The notes below the pieces were generated by a model. It ran no database searches. It saw only the letters and a program-made list of their open reading frames with translations, and was not told the DNA's origin. The position numbers and the translations under genes were made by a program. DNA of 64,000 bases from Ensifer sp. LC163 (GTDB taxonomy: Bacteria > Pseudomonadota > Alphaproteobacteria > Rhizobiales > Rhizobiaceae). The stretch lies in NCBI RefSeq assembly GCF_001695855.1, contig NZ_MBSS01000002.1:111327-175326 (forward strand), in the 5' to 3' direction. How positions within the stretch are numbered: position 1 is the first letter of the stretch; every line of letters starts with the position of its first letter. Below are positions 1-9,021 of the stretch, one piece after another.

Positions 1-1
1 T

Positions 2-877
2 TGCGCCGTCTATGTCGCGTCGCCCAACATGCAGAAGGATGCCAATGGCGATTTCGCAACGCCGGATCAACAGGATGCGCTAAAGAGCACGCTCGGCATG
101 GCGAGCCTGCTCATGCGTCTGGAGCGGCAGGCAGGCGACCGTTTGAAGATCTGCCGCTCGGCAGCCGATATCCGTCAGGCGATCGCCGACGGCGTGTTCG
201 CGTCGGTGCTGCACATCGAAGGTGTGGAAGCATTAGCCGCCGATCTTGATGCGCTTTACGTGCTGCACGCCGCCGGCCTGCGCACGCTTGGCCCGGTCTG
301 GAGCCGGCCGAACATCTTTGCTTATGGGGTGCCGTTCCGTTTCCCGTCGTCGCCGGATATCGGTCCGGGCCTCACTGAAAGCGGCAAGGATCTGATCCGG
401 GCCTGCAATGAGCTGCGCATCATGGTCGACCTGTCGCACATGAACGAACAGGGCTTCTGGGACATTGCGTCTCTTTCCAACGCGCCGCTGGTCGCCTCCC
501 ATTCCAATGTGCATGCGCTCTGCCCGCACAGCCGCAACCTCACGGATCGCCAGCTCGACGCGATCAAGGATACGGGCGGTCTCGCCGGCATCAATTTCGG
601 TGTCTTGTTCCTGCGTTCGGACGGCATCAAGAACCCGGATACCAGCCTTGACCTTTTGGCTGACCATATCGACTACATCGCCAACCGCATCGGCATCGAT
701 CATGTCGCGCTCGGCTCGGACTTCGACGGCACCACGATCCCCGCGGCGATGCGAGACGCAGCCGACCTGCAGCTACTGGTCGACCTGCTCCTGGAGCGCG
801 GCTACGACGAGGCATCGCTGGCGAAAATCTGCCACGGCAACTGGATCCGGGTGCTCGAAACGACCTGGGGCGCGTAA
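2..877 (+). CDS. Membrane dipeptidase (peptidase family M19), 5' end outside window
   Basis: Zinc-dependent dipeptidase of the renal dipeptidase (M19) family; it hydrolyses dipeptides and, in some members, other amide substrates. The frame is open from base 2, so the start and the N-terminal HxD metal pair lie outside the window; 291 residues are visible. Family landmarks present are the IEGVEAL segment (bridging Glu), SHSNVHALCPHSRNL (metal-binding His and substrate region), a GLAGINF strand and the C-terminal HVALGSDFDG motif. It converges on the sugar ABC ATPase with 20 bases between them, so it is probably not in that operon. Its substrate could relate to the amino-sugar genes nearby (peptide-linked sugars), but that is inference. 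Confidence 0.9.
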   Translation, partial: CAVYVASPNMQKDANGDFATPDQQDALKSTLGMASLLMRLERQAGDRLKICRSAADIRQAIADGVFASVLHIEGVEALAADLDALYVLHAAGLRTLGPVWSRPNIFAYGVPFRFPSSPDIGPGLTESGKDLIRACNELRIMVDLSHMNEQGFWDIASLSNAPLVASHSNVHALCPHSRNLTDRQLDAIKDTGGLAGINFGVLFLRSDGIKNPDTSLDLLADHIDYIANRIGIDHVALGSDFDGTTIPAAMRDAADLQLLVDLLLERGYDEASLAKICHGNWIRVLETTWGA

Positions 878-897
878 GGCAGATCACGCAGCGAGCC

Positions 898-1962
<1,065 letters not shown>

Positions 1963-1983
1963 GGTTCTCTCCGAAATATGGGG

Positions 1984-2805
1984 TCAGCCCTTGACCGCGC
2001 CTGCTGTCATCGAGCCGCTGATCTGGCGATACATGATGAGGCCGAGCAGAACAGGCGGGAGTGCGCCGACGATCATGACGGCGGACGCCATGCCCCATTG
2101 AACGCCGCCGCCGCTGGCGGCGAAGAAGAACGAGGCGCCGACGGTGATCGGCACGGCCTTGGAGGTCGTCAGCATCAGGCCGAACAGGAACTCGTTCCAG
2201 GCCGTGATGAAGCCGAAGATCAGGCTGGTGACGATGGCCGGTCGGCAGACGGGGGCAATCACCCTGAAAAGGATCTGCGTCCGGCTGGCGCCATCCATGA
2301 GGGCTGCCTCGTCGAGTTCGGCCGGCAGGTCGTGGATGGCGTTGACGAGGATGACGAGCGCCAGAGGCAGGTTGACGATGGTCAGGATCAGCCCGAGGCC
2401 GAGGCGGGTGTCGAGCAGCGCCAGCCACTGAAACATCATGTAGAGCGGGATCGCGAAGATGATGAGCGGAACGGCGCGCAGATTGACGATGAACGGCAGC
2501 AGCGTTCGCTCGCCGAGCCGGCCACGGGCAATCGCGTAAGCCGCGGGAAGGGCGAGCGCCACGGCCAGCACGGTGCCGATCAGAGCGACCGAGAGGCTGT
2601 TGAACAGATAGAGGAAGATGTTCAACCGGTCCGTCACCTGGAAGACCGCGAGATAGTTGTCGAGCGTCGGCGCCTGGACCCAAAGGCCCGGATTGGTCGA
2701 CAGCTCGCGGGTGCTCTTGAGCGAGGTCGAAAGCGTCACCAGGATCGGGAAGTTCATGGCGAATGCGGCGGTCGCAAACGCCAACCAACGAAGAGCGGTG
2801 ATCAT
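1984..2805 (-). CDS. Carbohydrate ABC transporter permease (MalG type)
   Basis: Inner-membrane permease of 273 residues with about six hydrophobic segments. The cytoplasmic EAA loop is visible as DEAALMDGASRTQILFRVI, which docks on the ATPase. Its start overlaps the stop of the upstream permease by four bases, indicating translational coupling. It forms the pore with the MalF-type partner at 2802-3689. The sequence alone does not give the sugar. Confidence 0.92.
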   Translation of the reverse strand: MITALRWLAFATAAFAMNFPILVTLSTSLKSTRELSTNPGLWVQAPTLDNYLAVFQVTDRLNIFLYLFNSLSVALIGTVLAVALALPAAYAIARGRLGERTLLPFIVNLRAVPLIIFAIPLYMMFQWLALLDTRLGLGLILTIVNLPLALVILVNAIHDLPAELDEAALMDGASRTQILFRVIAPVCRPAIVTSLIFGFITAWNEFLFGLMLTTSKAVPITVGASFFFAASGGGVQWGMASAVMIVGALPPVLLGLIMYRQISGSMTAGAVKG

Positions 2806-3689
2806 CGGATGGCTCCCTTTCGCCGGCTGGCAATGAAATTAAGGCCGTAGAGCACGGCAAAGGAAACGACGAACAGGATCACTGAGGCGGCGACCGCCTT
2901 GCCGATGGCGCCCTGCTTGAAGAACGCCTCGTAGATGTAGATTGACAGCGATGCTGTCGAGCCGCCCGGGCCGCTGCCGGTCAGCACATAGACGTTGTCA
3001 AACACGCGGAAGCCGTCGATGAAACGGATGAGCAGGGCGACGACGATCGTCGGCAGCATCAAGGGCAGCTCGATGTACCACAGCCGATGGTGGCTCTTGG
3101 CGCCGTCCATGGCCGAGGCTTCGGCGATCTCGGATGGGATTGCCTGGTAGGCCATGTAGAACAGCAATAGCGCAAAGGGCGTCCACTGCAGGGTCTCGAC
3201 GACGACGAGCGTCCAGAAGGCGGAACCGGGGCCGAGAAACGACAGGCTCGCACCGAAATAGGTCCAGAGATAGTAGGGTACGGGGCCGACGAATTCGTGC
3301 AGCACCAGCCGGTACATCAGGCCGACCAGCGCCGGCGCCACCATCAACGGCAGCATCAGGATTGCCATCAGCCAGCTGCGTCGCTCGATCAGCGGCGACA
3401 GGAAGATGGCGAGGAAAAGCCCGAGCGTGCATTCGAGCACGGCGGTCAGAAGGCCGAAGCGGAACGAGAACCAGCTTGCCTGCCAGAAGGCGCTGTCGCT
3501 CCACACGGCGGCGAAGTTCTTGAGGCCGGACAATTCGGGCTGGCGCAACGTCTCGAACGAGACGTCGGAGACCGAATAGATCAGGTTGACGATCGCGGGA
3601 AAGCCGAGAAAGACCAGGAGAAACAGCACCACCGGCGTGGCGAGAAGCCTGAATTCCTGGATAAGGGGGCGTTGCTGGGCTTTCGTCAT
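2802..3689 (-). CDS. Carbohydrate ABC transporter permease (MalF type)
   Basis: Inner-membrane permease of 295 residues, about six membrane segments, with the EAA loop AEASAMDGAKSHHRLWYI near residue 200. It is separated from the binding-protein gene by about 137 bases that hold a long perfect hairpin (3786-3825), and it overlaps the next permease by four bases. Role: one half of the pore of the amino-sugar-type importer encoded at 898-5155. Confidence 0.92.
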   Translation of the reverse strand: MTKAQQRPLIQEFRLLATPVVLFLLVFLGFPAIVNLIYSVSDVSFETLRQPELSGLKNFAAVWSDSAFWQASWFSFRFGLLTAVLECTLGLFLAIFLSPLIERRSWLMAILMLPLMVAPALVGLMYRLVLHEFVGPVPYYLWTYFGASLSFLGPGSAFWTLVVVETLQWTPFALLLFYMAYQAIPSEIAEASAMDGAKSHHRLWYIELPLMLPTIVVALLIRFIDGFRVFDNVYVLTGSGPGGSTASLSIYIYEAFFKQGAIGKAVAASVILFVVSFAVLYGLNFIASRRKGAIR

Positions 3690-3785
3690 CGGACCAATCT
3701 GTATCTGGCTTTCCTATGATCATCGACGGCTCCGCGATGGGTCGGACGCCCGGGGGCGTCTCAATCGCATGGCTGTCGATCTCGC

Positions 3786-3825
3786 CGAAATGCACCGGCG
3801 GCAGTCCTGCCGCCGGTGCATTTCG
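3786..3825 (-). other. Perfect 18-bp stem-loop between binding-protein and permease genes
   Basis: Arms 3786-3803 and 3808-3825 are perfect complements around a four-base loop (GTCC on the plus strand). The structure starts directly after the stop codon of the binding-protein gene and has no T-tract after it, so it looks like a processing or mRNA-stabilising hairpin, or a partial attenuator, rather than a simple terminator. Such elements usually let the binding protein be made in excess over the membrane parts. Confidence 0.8.
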
Positions 3826-3826
3826 C

Positions 3827-5155
3827 TCATTTCAGCAATTCGGCCATGCCCTTTTCGGTATTGGCCAGCGCATCGTCGATCGATTGCTGGCCGGACCAAT
3901 AGCCGGTGAACTCCTTGGCCTGCAGTTCGTAGACCGAGAGCGCCTTTGCCGAGGTGCCGCCGTTCATGACGTAACCGTACTTGCCGGCGAATTCTCCGAG
4001 CTTGACGAGATCCGGCCGTGCGTCGGCGACTTCGGCGACCACCTCGGGCGTCAACGCCGGTGCGCCGTTGTTACTGGCGTAGATCAACGCCGCTTCCTTC
4101 GAAGACAGCCACTTGAGGAACAGTGCGGCCCCTTCCTTGTTCTCGGCATTCTTGTTGAGACCGAAACCGAGGCCGTGGATATGGGTGAAGCGACCTTCCG
4201 AGCCGGCGGGAGGTGCGACGGTGTCGGTGACCTCGGCAACGGCCGGGGACTTTTCCTTGCTGGTCAGATCGCCAGCGGCAGCGTTCCATTGCAGCATCGC
4301 GGCCACCTGGCCGGAAGCAAAGGCGGCGTTAGCTTCCGCAAACTCGTAGGAGAGGGAATCGCGCGGCGTCGCGCCGTTGTCGTAGAGCAGCTTGTAGATT
4401 TCGAGGCCCTTGCGATAGGCGTCGGAATTGACGGTGATCTTGCCGCTGTCGTCCATCCAGTTGGCACCGTAGGCACGCGGCACCGACTGCCAGATCATGA
4501 CGTTGAACAAGAGGTTCTTGAGCTGCAGCACGGTGCCGTAGCGGGTCGGACTATCAGGATTGACGGCTTGCGTGAAGTAGAGCGCGGTTGCGGCATAATC
4601 GTCCCAGGTCCATTCGCCCGGAGCCTTCGGCTCGAGCTTCTTGCCCAGATGCTTCTCCGAAATCTCCGCATACTTCGTCTTTGCCGCGTCATCCTTCATC
4701 AGGGCGTCGACCAGGTCCTTGCGGAAGTACATGAAATGCAGCGACAGGTCGGTCGGCACGCCGTACTGCTTGCCTTCATATTGCATCGTCGAAAGCACGG
4801 AGTCGCCATAGACGGCCTTGGCCTCGCCTGACAATTCGACCGGCTCCATGAACGGCGCGTAACGGCCGATCGAGTAGGTGGCGAGCAGGTTGAGGTCGAA
4901 TGCCTTCGAGCGTGCGGCAAGATCGGCCTGCAGCTTGTCCCAGAAGCCGTCACGGTTGAAGAACAGCAGCTCGACCTTGTCCTTGTCGGCAACGTCGGAC
5001 TTGGCATTGTAGGCATCGGCTGCAGCGCGCAGCGCCACTTCCTCCGGGCCGCCGGGCCAGCCGAGCACGGTGACTTCCGCAAGTGCCGGGCTTGCCAGAA
5101 GGCCGGCGATACCGGCTGCGAGCAGCGCTCCTCGTTTCATGGTCGCAAGTGTCAT
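3827..5155 (-). CDS. Extracellular sugar-binding protein of ABC importer (family 1)
   Basis: Periplasmic receptor, 442 residues, with a signal peptide ending near ALA-EVTVLGWPG (about residue 26). The ATG at 5155 is chosen because GAGGGAGA lies just upstream and the signal peptide begins there; an earlier start is in frame but has no ribosome site. The fold is that of the large SBP-1 carbohydrate receptors (maltose/glycerol-phosphate type). It lies 13 bases after the ROK kinase gene, so the cargo is probably an N-acylated amino sugar or a related sugar that the kinase and NanE process. Cargo is inference; class is secure. Confidence 0.9.
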   Translation of the reverse strand: MTLATMKRGALLAAGIAGLLASPALAEVTVLGWPGGPEEVALRAAADAYNAKSDVADKDKVELLFFNRDGFWDKLQADLAARSKAFDLNLLATYSIGRYAPFMEPVELSGEAKAVYGDSVLSTMQYEGKQYGVPTDLSLHFMYFRKDLVDALMKDDAAKTKYAEISEKHLGKKLEPKAPGEWTWDDYAATALYFTQAVNPDSPTRYGTVLQLKNLLFNVMIWQSVPRAYGANWMDDSGKITVNSDAYRKGLEIYKLLYDNGATPRDSLSYEFAEANAAFASGQVAAMLQWNAAAGDLTSKEKSPAVAEVTDTVAPPAGSEGRFTHIHGLGFGLNKNAENKEGAALFLKWLSSKEAALIYASNNGAPALTPEVVAEVADARPDLVKLGEFAGKYGYVMNGGTSAKALSVYELQAKEFTGYWSGQQSIDDALANTEKGMAELLK

Positions 5156-5168
5156 CTTTGGTTCTCCC

Positions 5169-6026
5169 TCAAAGTTGTTGTTGACGCTCTGCAAGATCTG
5201 CGATGCCGACCACGCCGGCGTTCTCCCCGAGTTCGGCGGCGTGGATCGATGGCTTGAGGCGCGGCGGAAGGTCGCTCAGCGCGCGCTCGATGGATGTGAG
5301 GTAGCCCGGCGCCAGCCCGATGCTGCCGCCGATGACGATGCGCTTGGGATCGAGCGCGAGTTGCACGTTGCGGCAAAGAAGTGCCGTCCGGCGCGCCGAG
5401 GTCTCGACGATCCGTCGCGCCCAATCCTGTCCGGCGTTCGCCGCCGCAAAGACCTCGCGGGCGGTGGCGCCCTCTTGATGGGGGCTGGCCTCGCTTGCGA
5501 TCCAATGGCCGGAAACCTGGTCTTCGAGCATATGGCGCGATGCCTCGTCGAGGCGAAACTGGCCGAAATGGCCGGCAAGGCCGCCGAGCAGACGGCCGCC
5601 CACGACGATGCCGCCACCGATCCCGGTCGAGACCGTGAGGAAGACCATGTCCTCGCGCCGGCCGGCGCCGAAGCTGAACTCGCCCCAGGCTGCCGCCTGT
5701 GCGTCGTTTGCTGCGAAAGCAGGTGAACCGGACAGCCGGGCGATCGTGTCGGTCAGCGGGAAACGCTCGGGGACGTCGAGTGTGTTGCGGTTGAGCGCCG
5801 ACCAATGGCCATCATCGACGATGCCGGTGACGGCGGCGCCGACCTTGTCATAGCGTCCCTTCCACGGGGCTATGGTGTCGAACAAGGCCTGCAGCCATTC
5901 GGCCGGATTGCCGCCCCGGGGTGTCGCCATCTTGTGCGTGTCCAGCACGGTTCGGTCGCGCACCAGCGCCGCCAGCATCTTCGTGCCGCCAAGATCGATG
6001 GAAAGGGTGGCCTGCGCCTGCGCCAT
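5169..6026 (-). CDS. nanK: ROK-family sugar kinase, N-acetylmannosamine-kinase-like, lacking the zinc motif
   Basis: Sugar kinase of 285 residues. The ATP-binding DLGGTKM motif lies at residues 10-16 and the ROK core GIGGGIVVGGRLLGG is present. Its position between nanE and the transporter predicts phosphorylation of N-acetylmannosamine (or a related HexNAc) to the 6-phosphate that NanE epimerises. Unusually, the ROK zinc site CxCGxxGC after the GH motif is absent: the stretch GHFGQFRLDEASRHML has no cysteines. Zinc-less NanK proteins are known in some bacteria, as I recall from Staphylococcus. ATG at 6026 is preferred because it follows nanE by five bases. A glucokinase or other ROK role cannot be excluded. 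Confidence 0.8.
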   Translation of the reverse strand: MAQAQATLSIDLGGTKMLAALVRDRTVLDTHKMATPRGGNPAEWLQALFDTIAPWKGRYDKVGAAVTGIVDDGHWSALNRNTLDVPERFPLTDTIARLSGSPAFAANDAQAAAWGEFSFGAGRREDMVFLTVSTGIGGGIVVGGRLLGGLAGHFGQFRLDEASRHMLEDQVSGHWIASEASPHQEGATAREVFAAANAGQDWARRIVETSARRTALLCRNVQLALDPKRIVIGGSIGLAPGYLTSIERALSDLPPRLKPSIHAAELGENAGVVGIADLAERQQQL

Positions 6027-6031
6027 CACCG

Positions 6032-6718
6032 TCACGCCCCGCTTGATGCCAGCGTTTCGTCGAGCGCTGCGCGGAACCACGAAGTCACATGCTCCGGCCG
6101 CGTAATGGCGGAGCCGACGACCACCGTGAAGGCGCCGGCCCGCAAGGCGCGTGATGCCTGTTCCGGCGTCCGCACGCAGCCTTCCGCCACGACGAAGGGC
6201 GTAAGTTTGCGCATCGCCGCAATGAGTGCGAAGTCCGGTTCGGTCGGCTCAATCGGTCCGGTGTAGCCGGCGAGTGTCGAGCCGACGATTTCGGCGCCTT
6301 CACGCAATGCCTGTTCGGCGTCGCTGCTGATCGAGCAATCGGCCATGGCGATTTTTCCCGCCGCGTGGATGTGTTCGATCAGGCTCCTGGTCTCGACCGG
6401 GCGCGTCCGCTGGGTTGCGTCATAGGCGATGACATCCGCGCCGGCTGTGGCCAAAGCGTCGACATCCTCGATCAGGGGCGTGATGCGAACGGGTGAGGTC
6501 GTCAGATCGCGTTTGACGAGCCCGATGATCGGCCGGTTCGTCGCCTGGCGAACGGCACGCACGTAGTCGGCGGATTCGATGCGCAGCGCCGCGGCGCCGC
6601 CATCGAGGGCCGCCAGGGCGAAGCCGACGACCATGCCCGCGTTGTCCATGACGCCGCCCTTGACCGGCTGGCAGGAAACGATCAGTCCGTTCTTCAGGCT
6701 TTGGATTTCGAATGTCAC
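6032..6718 (-). CDS. nanE: N-acylglucosamine-6-phosphate 2-epimerase (ManNAc-6-P epimerase)
   Basis: TIM-barrel enzyme of 228 residues converting N-acetylmannosamine-6-phosphate to N-acetylglucosamine-6-phosphate. Family features include the N-terminal NGLIVSCQPV strand, the IIGLVKRDL segment with the catalytic Lys, ADVIAYDAT, IVGSTLAGYTGP and the C-terminal phosphate-binding GAFTVVVGSAITRP. A GTG start at 6718 is chosen because AGAGGAG sits five bases upstream; a longer frame to 6778 lacks a ribosome site. First gene of the catabolic operon. There is no NanA lyase in the window, so free ManNAc or ManNAc-6-P rather than sialic acid is the likely entry point. Confidence 0.9.
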   Translation of the reverse strand: MTFEIQSLKNGLIVSCQPVKGGVMDNAGMVVGFALAALDGGAAALRIESADYVRAVRQATNRPIIGLVKRDLTTSPVRITPLIEDVDALATAGADVIAYDATQRTRPVETRSLIEHIHAAGKIAMADCSISSDAEQALREGAEIVGSTLAGYTGPIEPTEPDFALIAAMRKLTPFVVAEGCVRTPEQASRALRAGAFTVVVGSAITRPEHVTSWFRAALDETLASSGA

Positions 6719-6881
6719 GCCGGCTCCTCTAGCGCGGGTGAGACACCAATGGCGAAGTCCGCCTCTTCCCGCACGCACTTACAACTCGGTCGCGTCATGG
6801 CTGTGGGCTGGCTCAGCCCTGCATCGTTGCGATCCGATCTGACCACTACGGTACCAGGGCAAGACCAGATTGCAACAGGAA

Positions 6882-6894
6882 TTAAACTGGTATT
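6882..6894 (-). promoter_or_regulatory. Candidate operator word, copy 1 (upstream of nanE)
   Basis: On the minus strand this reads AATACCAGTTTAA, identical to the copy at 7688-7700. It lies about 165 bases upstream of nanE and overlaps the stop codon of the regulator gene. A related CTGGTCTTG word (minus strand, about 6860-6868) lies between it and nanE. Likely binding site of the adjacent GntR/UTRA regulator. Confidence 0.5.
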
Positions 6895-7639
6895 ATCTCA
6901 TCAATTCGATGACGAAGTCGTAGACGTCGCCGCGATATTTGGTCTGGGTAAACTCGACGATCTGGCCGTCAGCGAGGAAGCAGCGCCGCTCCATGATCAA
7001 AAGGCTGGTGCCTTCGGGTGTCGCCAGCAGGCGGCGCTCCTCCTCGCTTGCCGGCTTTGCCTGCATGCGCTGCAGCGCCCGGACGGGAAGGGCGCCGTGG
7101 GCGGCCAGATATTCGTAGAGCGAGGCGCCGATCGCTTCCGGTTGCGGCACGAAACGGGCGGGGAGCGCCGCGGTTTCGATCGCAATCGGGGTGTTGTCGG
7201 CGGTGCGCAATCGCCGCAGGCGCACGATCTTTTCGCTGCCGGCAATGCCGAGCGCCATCATCTCGGCCGGCGAAGGGCGGCTGATTTCCCGAGAAATCCA
7301 GACGCAGCCGGGCTCAAGGCCGCGCGACCGCATGTCCTCGGAAAAGCTGGTCATTGTTGCCAGGGATTTTTCGACCCGGGATGAGACAACGGTCTTTGCG
7401 CCCTGCCGTCGATCCAGCAGCCCTTCGGCAACCAGGCCCTCGATGGCTTTCCTTACCGTCACCCGCGATATCGCGAGACCATCGCTCAGGTCCCGCTCGC
7501 TCGGAATGACGGCACCATGCCGCAGAACGGACGCGCCGATCGCCGCCTTGATCGCCTCCCCAAGTCGGCGGTAGAGCGGCTCGCCGCTCTCGCCGGACAT
7601 CGTCTGCAACAGAAAGTCGAGAGTTGCCTGATCGCTCAT
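6893..7639 (-). CDS. GntR/HutC-family (UTRA) transcriptional regulator of the amino-sugar operon
   Basis: Repressor-type regulator of 248 residues: N-terminal winged helix (LYRRLGEAIKAAI through SERDLSDGLAISRVTVRKAI, about residues 22-75) followed by a UTRA effector domain that usually binds a phosphorylated sugar or small metabolite. The ATG at 7639 fits the usual N-terminus and has AGGTG upstream; an in-frame TTG at 7672 is less likely. It lies just upstream of nanE on the same strand with its own copy of the shared 13-base word. Inferred effector: ManNAc-6-P or GlcNAc-6-P, as for NagR/DasR relatives. Confidence 0.9.
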   Translation of the reverse strand: MSDQATLDFLLQTMSGESGEPLYRRLGEAIKAAIGASVLRHGAVIPSERDLSDGLAISRVTVRKAIEGLVAEGLLDRRQGAKTVVSSRVEKSLATMTSFSEDMRSRGLEPGCVWISREISRPSPAEMMALGIAGSEKIVRLRRLRTADNTPIAIETAALPARFVPQPEAIGASLYEYLAAHGALPVRALQRMQAKPASEEERRLLATPEGTSLLIMERRCFLADGQIVEFTQTKYRGDVYDFVIELMR

Positions 7640-7687
7640 GGAGACACCTGCTTGAGAAGTCTCCTTATGCAATATTTTTTTCCGGTG

Positions 7688-7700
7688 TTAAACTGGTATT
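7688..7700 (-). promoter_or_regulatory. Candidate operator word, copy 2 (upstream of GntR gene)
   Basis: Reads AATACCAGTTTAA on the minus strand, 48 bases upstream of the regulator start. On the plus strand it continues into TGGTCTTG, so two TGGT half-sites sit side by side; another ATACCAG lies at 7762-7768. This suggests autoregulation by the GntR protein. Confidence 0.5.
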
Positions 7701-7770
7701 GGTCTTGCGGTGTGATTTTGCGGTTTTCCCGGGGCCAGTCGGTCCGGCTTGGCCATCAATGATACCAGAG

Positions 7771-7995
7771 TCAGCGCCTGGCTTGCGGTGACTGCACTAT
7801 TGCCGCGACGATGACGCGCACCAGCGGCAGCACGAGCAGCAGGCTTGGAAACGCCACCAGCCACGAGATGCCCCAGGCTTTCATCCACAGGGAGAACAGA
7901 TCTGCCCTGAAGCCGGAGTTTGCTGCCGCCGAGACGGCCGAGACGAGGCTGGACATTTGGCGAGAAGGCAGGGCACCCACCGCCAAGATCCGCAC
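7771..7995 (-). pseudogene. DUF2798-like two-helix membrane protein, probably decayed at its N-terminus
   Basis: The C-terminal part matches the small two-helix DUF2798 family well: SGFRADLFSLWMKAWG followed by the hydrophobic ISWLVAFPSLLLVLPLVRVI. The first helix is poor: the region around ALPSRQMSSLVSAVSAAA has charged residues where the family has a clean membrane segment, and no start with a ribosome site is evident (GTG at 7995 or ATG at 7956 would be needed). I read it as a gene with small deletions in helix 1. The rest of the 417-base gap from 7640 to 8056 holds only the operator words and no other gene I can support. Confidence 0.45.
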
Positions 7996-8056
7996 ATTCA
8001 ACGACCTTCTGAGCAAAGGGCTCAAGCTCGACCACCTCTGACGACGGCAGGGTCGG

Positions 8057-8920
8057 CTACTTTGCGAACCTCTTGGCGCCAGCCACACACAGGACGATGG
8101 CGCCGGTAACAGTGAGCATGGCCCAGCTGACCGGTTCGTGGAGAAGTGCTGCCGCCAGCGCCAGGCCGAAGAACGGCTGCAGCAGTTGCAGCTGTCCGAC
8201 GCCGGCGACGCCGCCGAGCGCCAGTCCGCGATACCAGAAGATGAAACCGATCAGCATGCTGAAGACGGAGACATAGGCAAGTCCGGTCCAGGCGGCGCCA
8301 TTCACCATCTCGAAGGACGGCAGGTTGGTGAAGAGGCCGATGCCGACCATGATCGGCAGCGACAGCACCAGCGCCCAGCAGATCACCTGCCAGCCGCCGA
8401 GCTTGCGCGACAGGCTCGCTCCTTCGGCATAGCCGAGACCGCAGACGATGACTGCGGCAAGCATCAGGAGGTCGCCGACGGGCGAGGCCGAGAAGCCCTG
8501 CATCAGCGCAAAACCGGCAACCAGCGCACTGCCGAGGCAGGAAAACAGCCAGAATGCCGGATGCGGCCGCTCGCCACCGCGAAGCACGCCAAAGACCGCG
8601 GTGGCCAAAGGCAGCAACCCGATGAAGACGATCGAATGGGCCGATGTCACATGCTCGAGTGCCAGCGCGGTCAGCAGCGGGAAGCCGAGAACAACGCCGA
8701 ATGCGACGATCGCCAGCGACACGAGATCGGCGCGCGTCGGCCTGGGCTGGCGAAAGACAAGGAGCAGGCAGAGTGCAAGCGCACCGGCAATCGCCGCCCG
8801 TGCGACCGTCAGGAATACCGGGTCGAAGTCCATGACGGCTGCGCGTGTCGCCGGCAGCGAGCCGCTGAAAATCAACACACCCAGAAAGCCGTTCATCCAG
8901 CCGCTCGTCGTTCTGTCCAT
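8057..8920 (-). CDS. DMT-superfamily exporter (EamA domain)
   Basis: Inner-membrane protein of 287 residues with ten predicted helices in two EamA repeats; such proteins export amino acids or related metabolites. ATG at 8920 has AAGGAG six bases upstream, so the six extra in-frame residues from 8938 are not used. It is transcribed divergently from the MocR regulator at 9022 and shares a 32-base inverted repeat with it, suggesting the MocR protein controls this exporter. The substrate is unknown. Confidence 0.88.
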   Translation of the reverse strand: MDRTTSGWMNGFLGVLIFSGSLPATRAAVMDFDPVFLTVARAAIAGALALCLLLVFRQPRPTRADLVSLAIVAFGVVLGFPLLTALALEHVTSAHSIVFIGLLPLATAVFGVLRGGERPHPAFWLFSCLGSALVAGFALMQGFSASPVGDLLMLAAVIVCGLGYAEGASLSRKLGGWQVICWALVLSLPIMVGIGLFTNLPSFEMVNGAAWTGLAYVSVFSMLIGFIFWYRGLALGGVAGVGQLQLLQPFFGLALAAALLHEPVSWAMLTVTGAIVLCVAGAKRFAK

Positions 8921-8974
8921 TGTCGTCTCCTTTTCCACCTGTATCGGCTGGAGACGATGGCTCTTCCAGAGACA

Positions 8975-9006
8975 ATACGGTACAGTTGCGCCAAACTGTC
9001 TCGTAT
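8975..9006. promoter_or_regulatory. Inverted-repeat operator between EamA exporter and MocR regulator
   Basis: Left arm ATACGGTACAGTT (8975-8987) and right arm AACTGTCTCGTAT (8994-9006) are complementary at 11 of 13 positions, separated by six bases. A further GTACAG half-site lies at 9016-9021, just before the MocR start. Position and symmetry fit a MocR operator acting on both divergent genes. Confidence 0.65.
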
Positions 9007-9021
9007 AAGGATCCAGTACAG

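Noticed and set aside
7811..8041. Plus-strand open frame opposite the DUF2798-like relic
   Set aside because: No recognisable content; the minus-strand reading carries clear membrane-helix signal.
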